Below, one piece after another: positions 58,416 through 64,000 of a DNA stretch of 64,000 nucleotides (position 1 is its first letter; the number at the start of each line of letters is the position of its first letter). The stretch is from Bacteroidales bacterium (lineage in GTDB: Bacteria > Bacteroidota > Bacteroidia > Bacteroidales > UBA932): positions 83,494 through 147,493 of the forward strand of contig JAEEVC010000003.1 of NCBI GenBank assembly GCA_016287075.1, given 5' to 3'. Under the pieces are notes generated by a model, which saw only the letters and a program-made list of their open reading frames with translations, searched no databases and had not been told where the DNA came from. Position numbers and translations under genes: made by a program.

Positions 58416-59377
58416 ACGAAAATCACCTCCCGACCGTGGAACAGGAACCCGCCTGCGACGACATACTGCCGGCAGGTGGGGGAGAACTGCTCCTCGGTGG
58501 AGAAGTGCAGGTGGCCGGATAGGATGCATTTGAGCAGCGGCTCCTGCCTGAGGTAGGCGATGAAATCGCGGGTGACGCCTTCAGCCTGCTGGAAGCCGTA
58601 GGTCTTGCCGCCGATTTCGGGCAGTTCCGTGTAATCGATGGGGCCCTTGTCCCGCCAGAAGCGGGTATTGGCGCGCCAGATGTCCTCGGTCATGAAGGGG
58701 ACATGCATGCAGAGGACGATCGGGAGCCCTTTTTCCGCTTCCTTCCGGAAACGGGCGGCCTGGTCCTCGGTGACGTAGCCATAGACATCGTCCAGGGTGA
58801 TGAAATTCACTCCGTTCGCGACCTGGGACTGGAAGCGGATGTCGAAGGGATAGACCTGCTGGAGGAGGTCGCGGGTGTTGTCCTTGTAGGCCTCCGTGTG
58901 CTCCTCCCTGGGCTCGCTGTAGCCCATGTCGGTGCTGAATTCATGGTTGCCGACCGCCCCGATGTACTCGGTGCCGAAATACTTCCGCACCAGGTCGAAA
59001 TTCGCCTTGCTCTGCCAGTCGATGAGGTCGCCCGTATGGACCAGGTAATCCACGTGCTGCTTCGCCCAGGCGATCGCGTCCTGCAGCGCCTCTTCCTGAT
59101 GACCGCCGAAGGTGGTCGTGCGTTTCTTGTTGAGCATCAGCTTTTTCTCGTTCTCGTGGGGGTAGGCGGCCGTCAGGTGCGAGTCGGAGATGTGCAGGAC
59201 GGAGAACGGTTTCTCCAGCCCGATGTGCACGGTGGAATAACTGAGGGAAAGGCGTTCCCGCTTGCCGCGGCTGGGGAAAACTTCCGGCCGGTCTTCCGCG
59301 AAGGAGGGAAGCTGGGCCGTCGCGATCAGGGCGCCGGCGCCCGCCAGTTTCCTGAGGAAATCTCTTCTGTCTGTCAT
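58412..59377 (-). CDS. Exported calcineurin-like phosphoesterase
   Basis: A 321-residue metallophosphoesterase. The N-terminus TDRRDFLRKLAGAGALIATA is twin-arginine-like, indicating folded export. The core has LHISDSHLTAAYPH, YLVHTGDLIDWQ, GAVGNHEF, LCMHVPFM and CILSGHLHFST, the complete set of metal ligands. Substrate unknown. The ATG at 59377 is chosen at the start of the export signal; the stop at 58412-58414 overlaps the end of the PP2C fusion gene on the other strand. Confidence 0.85.
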   Translation of the reverse strand: MTDRRDFLRKLAGAGALIATAQLPSFAEDRPEVFPSRGKRERLSLSYSTVHIGLEKPFSVLHISDSHLTAAYPHENEKKLMLNKKRTTTFGGHQEEALQDAIAWAKQHVDYLVHTGDLIDWQSKANFDLVRKYFGTEYIGAVGNHEFSTDMGYSEPREEHTEAYKDNTRDLLQQVYPFDIRFQSQVANGVNFITLDDVYGYVTEDQAARFRKEAEKGLPIVLCMHVPFMTEDIWRANTRFWRDKGPIDYTELPEIGGKTYGFQQAEGVTRDFIAYLRQEPLLKCILSGHLHFSTEEQFSPTCRQYVVAGGFLFHGREVIFV

Positions 59378-59407
59378 GTTTGTTAAATTCAGGTTTTTTC
59401 TTGACAG

Positions 59408-59447
59408 CGAAACAGCAGAAGGCCGGGGAGGTCCTTCTGCTGTTTCG
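59408..59447. repeat. 15-bp perfect inverted repeat
   Basis: CGAAACAGCAGAAGG (59408-59422) and its complement (59433-59447) with a 10-nt loop, in the gap between the minus-strand lipoprotein at 59464 and the phosphoesterase. There is no T tract on the minus strand directly after it, so it is not a classic terminator, though it may act as one or protect mRNA ends. Its GAAACAG...AAGG arm loosely recalls the flank of the 93-bp palindromes. Confidence 0.5.
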
Positions 59448-59463
59448 TCATGTTGCCAGTCCA

Positions 59464-60204
59464 CTATTTGGACTTGTCCTTGAGGGCTTTCTCGATCTGC
59501 TTCTGGACTTCGGGGTCACTGAGCGCCTTTTCCGCTTCGTCCATCGTCTCCTGCATGCTCTTCTGGAGACCCTGGCCGATGATGGTCCGGGCGGCGAAAG
59601 GCTTGTCCTCGCCGTTTTTCCGCTTCTCGAGCTGCTTGACATCCACCATGTAATAGGTGCCGTCCTTGATGAAGTTCCAGGAATAGCTGCCCATGTAGAG
59701 TTCGATGCCGAAGAGGGACTGGGGCTTGCCTTCGTCGAGGACGACCTCGAGGGTCTTCTCGGCCGCCGCCTCGGCGGGATCGCTCTTCTGGGTGAATCCG
59801 TAGACATTGATGCCGCCGTCGGCCGCCTTGGCCGTGGCCGCATAGACCTTCTTCACGTAGGCGATGAAATCGTCACGGTTCAGCGTGCTGTCTTTCGCCA
59901 CGAAGGTCACATAGGAGGCGGACATCTCTTCGCCGAGGAAATCGTACTTGCCGGTTTCCTTGCCGTACTCGAAGTCGGGCGTCACGTCGGCGATGGGGAT
60001 GTTGAAGCGTTTCTTGAACCAGAAAGAGGCCGCTTCGGCGGTGTTCTTCTCACCGTTGAAGGTGTCTTTCGCGATGTTCTCAGCCACCTTCTCGAGGTTC
60101 ACTTTGCCTTCGCCTTCGTTTCCGGCGGCGGCTTTCTTGCCTCCCTTGGGGCCGCAGGCCGTAATGGCGGCGATGCAGAGGAGGGTCATCAATACTTTGC
60201 GCAT
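59464..60204 (-). CDS. Lipoprotein of unknown function
   Basis: A 246-residue lipoprotein (lipobox AAITAC, then GPKGGKK). The mature part starts with a Gly/Ala/Lys linker and has KVAENIAKDTFNGEKNTAEA, KSDPAEAAAEKTLEVVLDEG and IELYMGSYSWNFIKDGTYYM; the last 50 residues form a Lys/Glu helix (QKSMQETMDEAEKALSDPEV). No recognised domain. The ATG at 60204 begins the signal peptide; the longer frame is not used. Confidence 0.65.
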   Translation of the reverse strand: MRKVLMTLLCIAAITACGPKGGKKAAAGNEGEGKVNLEKVAENIAKDTFNGEKNTAEAASFWFKKRFNIPIADVTPDFEYGKETGKYDFLGEEMSASYVTFVAKDSTLNRDDFIAYVKKVYAATAKAADGGINVYGFTQKSDPAEAAAEKTLEVVLDEGKPQSLFGIELYMGSYSWNFIKDGTYYMVDVKQLEKRKNGEDKPFAARTIIGQGLQKSMQETMDEAEKALSDPEVQKQIEKALKDKSK

Positions 60205-60309
60205 GGTACAGAGGTGTTTAAGGATGAATGAATTGCAATTTCCACAAAGATAAGAAAAGAAAACGGACAAACAAATCGCGCGGGGGATACGGTTTTGGCA
60301 GACATTGCT

Positions 60310-60317
60310 TATCTTTG
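60310..60317 (+). promoter_or_regulatory. -7 box for the GNAT gene
   Basis: TATCTTTG, 27 nt before the ATG at 60345. It is divergent from the lipoprotein gene at 60204. Confidence 0.55.
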
Positions 60318-60344
60318 TGACGGGCGGAATGGATAAACTGGAAA

Positions 60345-60914
60345 ATGGCTGAAGGGAAGAACGGGAATATGCATTTGGGAGCGCCGGGGACCGGTGCCCC
60401 GCTGCGGGTGCGTCCTGCCCGGGAGGAGGATGTGCCCGCCATCCTGGCTGTACTGGAGGCGGCCAAAGGCATCATGCGCGCCACGGGCAACCGCCATCAA
60501 TGGGCGGACGGCTATCCTTTCGAGGCCGACATCCTGCGGGATATCGGGCGCGGCGGCGGGTATGTCGTCGAGGTTGTGGATGAAGGCCGCATCGCCGGGT
60601 ATTTCGCGATGCTGCCGTCGCCCGAGCCGACCTATGCGCGCATCGAGGGCGGCGCCTGGCTGGAGGACGCGAGCCCCTATCTGGTCATCCACCGCATCGG
60701 CAGCCTGCCCGATGTGCATGGGGTCTTCCGCGCCCTGCTGGATTTCGCCCTGTCCCGCTGCCCGAACATCCGCATCGATACGCACCGTGACAACACCGTC
60801 ATGCAGCATCTCCTGGAAATCAACGGCTTCCGCTATTGCGGCATCATCTATCTCGCTTCCGGCGACGAGCGCCTCGCCTATCAGCGCTGCCCGGCTTCCC
60901 CTATGATCCCATAA
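60345..60914 (+). CDS. GNAT-family N-acetyltransferase
   Basis: A 189-residue acetyltransferase with a 20-residue N-terminal extension (HLGAPGTGAPLRVRPAREED). The GNAT fold is indicated by RVRPAREEDVPAILAVLEAA (beta1-alpha1), YVVEVVDEGRIAGYFAML (beta2-3), YLVIHRIGSLPDVHGVFRAL (acetyl-CoA region) and IRIDTHRDNTVMQHLLEING followed by FRYCG (beta5-6). The substrate cannot be deduced; relatives acetylate amines of small molecules or proteins. It stands alone between divergent and convergent minus-strand lipoprotein genes. Confidence 0.85.
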   Translation: MAEGKNGNMHLGAPGTGAPLRVRPAREEDVPAILAVLEAAKGIMRATGNRHQWADGYPFEADILRDIGRGGGYVVEVVDEGRIAGYFAMLPSPEPTYARIEGGAWLEDASPYLVIHRIGSLPDVHGVFRALLDFALSRCPNIRIDTHRDNTVMQHLLEINGFRYCGIIYLASGDERLAYQRCPASPMIP

Positions 60915-60945
60915 ACGGATGACGGCAGGGGCCATCATCCGTTTA
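60912..60945. terminator. Bidirectional terminator hairpin
   Basis: TAAACGGATGA (60912-60922) pairs with TCATCCGTTTA (60935-60945); three further pairs follow after one mismatch, leaving a 4-nt loop. It overlaps the stop codon of the GNAT gene and lies 27 bp before the convergent lipoprotein stop. No T tract, but the A/T-rich arm ends can act as one in either direction. Confidence 0.55.
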
Positions 60946-60971
60946 CATAAAGTGTCGGGGGCTTGAATCGG

Positions 60972-61661
60972 TCAGGAAGGCCTTTGCGCCATCAACTCTT
61001 CCAGTTCGGCATCGGTCTTTTGGGAGACTTCGCCCTCTTTGAAGAAACGGGTGGGCAGGATGGCGAATACCTTGTTGCCGTGAAGGAAAACCAGGTCGTA
61101 ACAGCCGGGCCCGACCTCTTCGGGATGAAGATAGAATGAACCCCAGGCCAGGGTCGCATCTTCGGGATCCTGGTTCAGTTCCAGTTCCTGGACATAGCCG
61201 GGTGTCTCGTCGTTCAGGGCATTCTCCAGGTAAAAACCCTGGTCCGCATGGTGCGGGAAAACCATTACCTTGATGCCGGATGCCACCGTGGCTTGCGGAA
61301 GGATCTCGACCCATTCGTTCAACTCGAAGACGGAGCAGATTCCCTCGGTCGCACAGGGCTTGCTGTTGAATTCCGTGCTGCCGGTGTGGTTGCCGGACAG
61401 GCTCAGGGCGGTCATGACGGGCTGTTCCCCATCCTTGCCGTTGACAAAGCAGAGTTTGCCGAGGGCGATTGTATCCTGGACTTGCGGGGAATTGGCGGCG
61501 GTGGCATTGGCGTCGGTGCCTGTACCGCCGGCGCCTGCATCATTGATGACGACCGCGGCTTCATCGTTTGACGGGGTTGCCTTCGTCTTTGCACCCCGGT
61601 TGAGGCAGGCTGTCGAGAGCACGGCGAATCCTGCGAGGATGAGAATTGTGATTTTTTTCAT
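60972..61661 (-). CDS. Lipoprotein of unknown function
   Basis: A 229-residue lipoprotein (lipobox VLSTAC). After a Thr/Ala/Gly-rich linker (about residues 20-55) the mature domain has DTIALGKLCFVNGKDGEQPV, MTALSLSGNHTGSTEFNSKP, FELNEWVEILPQATVASGIK and YDLVFLHGNKVFAILPTRFF. I recognise no family. The ATG at 61661 starts the signal peptide. Confidence 0.6.
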   Translation of the reverse strand: MKKITILILAGFAVLSTACLNRGAKTKATPSNDEAAVVINDAGAGGTGTDANATAANSPQVQDTIALGKLCFVNGKDGEQPVMTALSLSGNHTGSTEFNSKPCATEGICSVFELNEWVEILPQATVASGIKVMVFPHHADQGFYLENALNDETPGYVQELELNQDPEDATLAWGSFYLHPEEVGPGCYDLVFLHGNKVFAILPTRFFKEGEVSQKTDAELEELMAQRPS

Positions 61662-61741
61662 AATTATTGACTTGTGTCGGCAAGATAGCAATTATTTATG
61701 AATTCTCCGCGGGGTATCGCTTGATTCTTCAATAAGAATGC

Positions 61742-61749
61742 TATCTTTG
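61742..61749 (+). promoter_or_regulatory. -7 box for the Ig-like/FISUMP lipoprotein
   Basis: TATCTTTG, 23 nt before the ATG at 61773. Confidence 0.55.
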
Positions 61750-61772
61750 TATTCAGTTAAATATGCCTATCC

Positions 61773-62861
61773 ATGAAGAGAACGATCCCTATCCTCGCTG
61801 TCCTGTCGCTGCTGGGCTGCGGGACCGCCTGCCATCCCGAGGAAAACGGGACGGAACCGACTGAACAGACGGAACCTTCCGGGCCGACCGAACCGACCGG
61901 GCCGACCGAACCGACGGTTGTCCTTGTGACGGGAATAACGCTCAATGAAACTTCGGTGCCGCTCCTCGTGGGAGAGGGTACGACGCTCACGGCCGCAGTC
62001 GTCCCGGATAATGCCGGAAACAAGGCGGTCTCCTGGTCCTCCAGCGATGGAAGTATCGCGAAAGTGGACGGAAACGGCAAGGTAAGTGCCGTCGCCCGCG
62101 GCAAGGCCGACATCATCGTCTCGGCCCGGGACGGCAGCGGAATCTCCGCTACCTGCACGGTCCTCGTATCCAACCCCTGCCCGGAGGGCGCCATCGACAT
62201 GGGCTCGACGACTGAGGAGGGAATCAAGGTCTATTGGGCACCGGTCAACCTCACGGCAACAGGCTTTGCCGGCACCCAGAACGAGACCGGCGATTATTTC
62301 GCCTGGGGCGAGACTCAGCCGTATTATACCAGCATGGACCCGCTCGTCTGGAAGGAGGGGAAATCCGAAGGGTATGCCTGGACTTCCTATCAGTGGTTCA
62401 AAGGCCAGCAAAGCGACAAGAACGCCATCGTTTCCAAATACTGCTGGAAGGAGAGCACCGGCTACTGGGGCGGAAGCGGCGAGCCGGACGGAAAGAGTGT
62501 CCTCGATCCGGAGGATGACGCGGCCCATGTCATCCTGGGAGGCAAATGGCGCATGCCCACGAACGAGGAGTTCTCCAACCTGAGAGCGGTGTGCCAGCGG
62601 AAATGGACATCGGTCAACGGCAGGAACGGGCTCCTGCTGACGGCCTCCAACGGCAACACCCTCTTCTTCCCCGGGACGGACGAATGGTGGGGATCCAACT
62701 TGTCCCGAATGCAGAATCACCAGGGTAAATACTGGTCATCATCGCTCTTGGAAGGCGGAGCCGGCTATGCCTACTTCATGGCTGCCGATGTAAACGGAAT
62801 GGGACCGAGAAGCATGGCCTCCCGGGTCCTGGGAATGGCCATCCGCCCCGTTTCAGACTGA
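61773..62861 (+). CDS. Ig-like (BIG2) and FISUMP-like lipoprotein
   Basis: A 362-residue lipoprotein (lipobox LLGCGTAC region). A Thr/Pro/Glu-rich linker (repeats of EPTGPTEP type, about residues 28-50) leads to a bacterial Ig-like group 2 domain (VTGITLNETSVPLLVGEGTT, then VSWSSSDGSIAKVDGNGKVS, then ARGKADIIVSARDGSGI), about residues 50-125. The C-terminal domain (about 130-360) has the FISUMP-like signposts: TGDYFAWGETQPYY, LGGKWRMPTNEEFSNLR, FFPGTDEWW, KYWSSSLLEGG and MAIRPVS. It shares these signposts with the 42668 protein. Function unknown, probably surface-exposed adhesion. Confidence 0.7.
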   Translation: MKRTIPILAVLSLLGCGTACHPEENGTEPTEQTEPSGPTEPTGPTEPTVVLVTGITLNETSVPLLVGEGTTLTAAVVPDNAGNKAVSWSSSDGSIAKVDGNGKVSAVARGKADIIVSARDGSGISATCTVLVSNPCPEGAIDMGSTTEEGIKVYWAPVNLTATGFAGTQNETGDYFAWGETQPYYTSMDPLVWKEGKSEGYAWTSYQWFKGQQSDKNAIVSKYCWKESTGYWGGSGEPDGKSVLDPEDDAAHVILGGKWRMPTNEEFSNLRAVCQRKWTSVNGRNGLLLTASNGNTLFFPGTDEWWGSNLSRMQNHQGKYWSSSLLEGGAGYAYFMAADVNGMGPRSMASRVLGMAIRPVSD

Positions 62862-62995
62862 TGGGTTCGGCGGAGAGAAAGCGTCGATGGAGATGGCCGT
62901 CGGTGACCGGCGGTATCTCCCCGTCATTGCTTCGCCCTCTGAAGCAAACGCCGAAGTGAAACTCAGCTCAAGCGATCCTTCCATCGTCCGTCTTC
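62860..62995 (+). pseudogene. Fragment of a BIG2 Ig-like gene
   Basis: Immediately after the previous gene and in a different frame, the sequence encodes MEMAVGDRRYLPVIASPSEA followed by NAEVKLSSSDPSIVRLP, a recognisable beginning of a bacterial Ig-like group 2 module. After about 63000 the translation loses the pattern and becomes Ser/Pro/Arg-rich. It is read as the remnant of a second Ig-like domain or gene. Confidence 0.45.
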
Positions 62996-63515
62996 CGCCC
63001 TCCGTCTGCCACCCTACATCTGCCCCTCGGGATGCTGCCACGTCTAATGACTGCCGCCTTTTCTCACTGCGAAAGGGATTATCGCACAGGTATTTCGCGC
63101 TCAAAGCAGAAATAGGACCGGCGAATGCCCTTTCTGTACTGCGAACGCAAAAATTATCGGCAACCATCGCGCTCACAGCAGAATACAGCAGAACCGCTCC
63201 CATTCCCTCTCCGCATTCGCTCTCCGTCGCAGGCAAAAGCGGCCACTCCTGCCCGCCGCTCCGGCGAGCGACTTCCGCCGCGGGCAAAAACGGCTTCTCC
63301 TGCCCGCCGCGGCTGGGAACGCGCTCGCGTCACGTTTCATAGCAGCACGCCGGCGGCTGGATTCTGTCAATGCGTGGCGGTTAGATGGCTGTATTACAAG
63401 AAGTCACGTGGTTTTTCGGTGCGGTTGTTCGGCCGAATGATTCGGGATAAAGTTCATTGTCAAACAGATAGCTGCCACGCGTTGATCGGTTTCCGTCTGC
63501 CGCCCGGAGACTGTT

Positions 63516-63597
63516 GTCAGGGGTGTCGTATGAGGCACCCCTAACGACGAAAAAGCCCCTTTTTGCTGTTAGGGGTGTCAGCCGGAGCACCACTGAC
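63516..63597 (+). repeat. Two imperfect 29-nt repeats around a 23-nt gap
   Basis: GGGGTGTCGTATGAGGCACC... and GGGGTGTCAGCCGGAGCACC... share start and end (GGGGTGTC, GCACC, CGAC) over about 29 nt. The first copy itself folds as AGGGGTG/CACCCCT. The gap contains AAAAAGCCCCTTTTTG. They could be ends of a small mobile element or recombination sites; they are too few and too divergent for a CRISPR array. Confidence 0.35.
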
Positions 63598-63855
63598 GAC
63601 ACCCTGGTCCTAGGCCCCCTGAATGAGTTTGTCTCCAAGCCCGGTCTAGCCATTATGGCCATGAGAAATCAGGGAGTTACGAAGAAAAAGAAAGCGGACA
63701 AACCGTCGTTTCCGATGATTTGTCTGCTTTGGCTCCCCGAAACAGCGAAATGTTGAACCTGTGGCGGGATTTCCTCCAAGTCGTCAAGTTCATTGACGAG
63801 AATCAGGAGTGGATTAATCCTTTATTAAGACACTTGAAGAGATAAAGGCGAGTCA

Positions 63856-63887
63856 TTTGCAAATCGTACTAAAATAGCTTAACTTTG
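63856..63887 (+). promoter_or_regulatory. Promoter for the partial gene at the window edge
   Basis: TTTG (63856-63859), 20-nt spacer, TAACTTTG (63880-63887), 34 nt before the ATG at 63922. Confidence 0.7.
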
Positions 63888-63921
63888 TTTAGATATATTG
63901 GTGGACCCAAGGCCGCATATA

Positions 63922-64000
63922 ATGAATACGATCAACTTGATAGCCAAGAAACTACTTTCTTCAGAAGGATTTCTCTTCAAAAGAGGCGCATGGTATGCCT
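63922..64000 (+). CDS. Unknown protein, 5' end (partial)
   Basis: The window ends 26 codons into a frame starting MNTINLIAKKLLSSEGFLFK. It follows a complete promoter and is AT-rich compared with the core genes, which together with the repeats on its left suggests acquired DNA. Too short to assign. Confidence 0.5.
   Translation, partial: MNTINLIAKKLLSSEGFLFKRGAWYA

Larger units (their letters stand above)
62862..63921. other. 1.06-kb region without an intact recognised gene
   Basis: Contents, left to right: the Ig-like fragment (62860-62995); a GC-rich tract with two copies of a roughly 25-nt unit GGCAAAA-x-CGGC..CTCCTGCCCGCCGC (around 63230 and 63285); paired imperfect repeats near 63516 and 63570; a possible short frame ending at 63844 (MLNLWRDFLQVVKFIDENQE..., ATG near 63752); and a promoter at 63856-63887. 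Composition shifts from GC-rich to AT-rich after about 63620. No intact protein is assigned. Confidence 0.6.

Noticed and set aside
63516..63597. Possible CRISPR array
   Set aside because: Only two repeat copies, clearly diverged, with a single 23-nt gap and no cas genes in the window.

Overview
The window is a stretch of chromosome from a GC-rich member of the Bacteroidales (Bacteroidota). Support for this: many genes are preceded by the Bacteroidota -7 box TAnnTTTG (in the best cases with TTTG 19-20 nt upstream) instead of a sigma70 promoter; start codons lack strong Shine-Dalgarno sequences and sit behind A-rich leaders; tRNA genes do not encode CCA; and several families are typical of the phylum (DUF4837 and DUF4153 proteins, BACON-domain and fimbrillin-like lipoproteins, LysM plus periplasmic-binding fusion, the Rpb6-like omega subunit). 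The species cannot be fixed from the sequence alone.

Layout. 1-8.2 kb: end of thioredoxin reductase, bamD, omega subunit and recN on +, converging on a minus-strand group (LysM/binding-protein fusion, glycosyltransferase, OmpH-like lipoprotein, pdxJ), then nadK and uppS. 8.9-12.1 kb: bamA and a Skp/OmpH chaperone, ending at a strong terminator. 12.1-19.7 kb: a compact operon for central carbon/nitrogen metabolism (2-oxoacid:ferredoxin oxidoreductase korAB, gdhA) followed by two surface-type lipoproteins (BACON/LamG and metallophosphoesterase). 19.8-22.5 kb: a SLC13 carboxylate transporter and a porin separated by a 93-bp palindromic element. 22.6-27.2 kb: minus-strand operon ruvX-def-phosphohexomutase-M23/LysM peptidase-secreted protein. 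27.2-31.7 kb: dxr-rseP-DUF4837 operon, then tRNA-Glu, rpsT, tRNA-Pro and a terminator. 31.7-42.6 kb: oxidoreductases, an SPFH lipoprotein behind a second copy of the palindromic element, guaA, glycerate kinase, a DUF4153 membrane protein, typA, DUF177-rpmF and tRNA-Arg.

Accessory half. 42.6-47.9 kb is bounded by tRNA-Arg(CCT) and a 38-nt copy of its 3' half (one mismatch), the mark of an integrated island; it carries secreted proteins, an M20 amidohydrolase, an AbiE toxin-antitoxin pair of lower GC and an apparent orphan small RNA with its own promoter and terminator. Next come a membrane-anchored AraC regulator with a kelch-like periplasmic domain and a fimbrillin-like/BACON lipoprotein pair.

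53.4-58.4 kb is the most intriguing locus: five tightly packed genes encoding a STAS anti-anti-sigma protein, a small alarmone synthetase, a small HD alarmone hydrolase, an APH-type kinase and a membrane sensor whose cytoplasmic part fuses an RsbU-type PP2C phosphatase to an RsbW-type ATPase. This links partner switching to (p)ppGpp in one transcription unit. The right end (58.4-64 kb) holds scattered lipoproteins, a GNAT acetyltransferase, a decayed Ig-like gene fragment, repeats, and the start of an AT-rich gene cut by the window edge.
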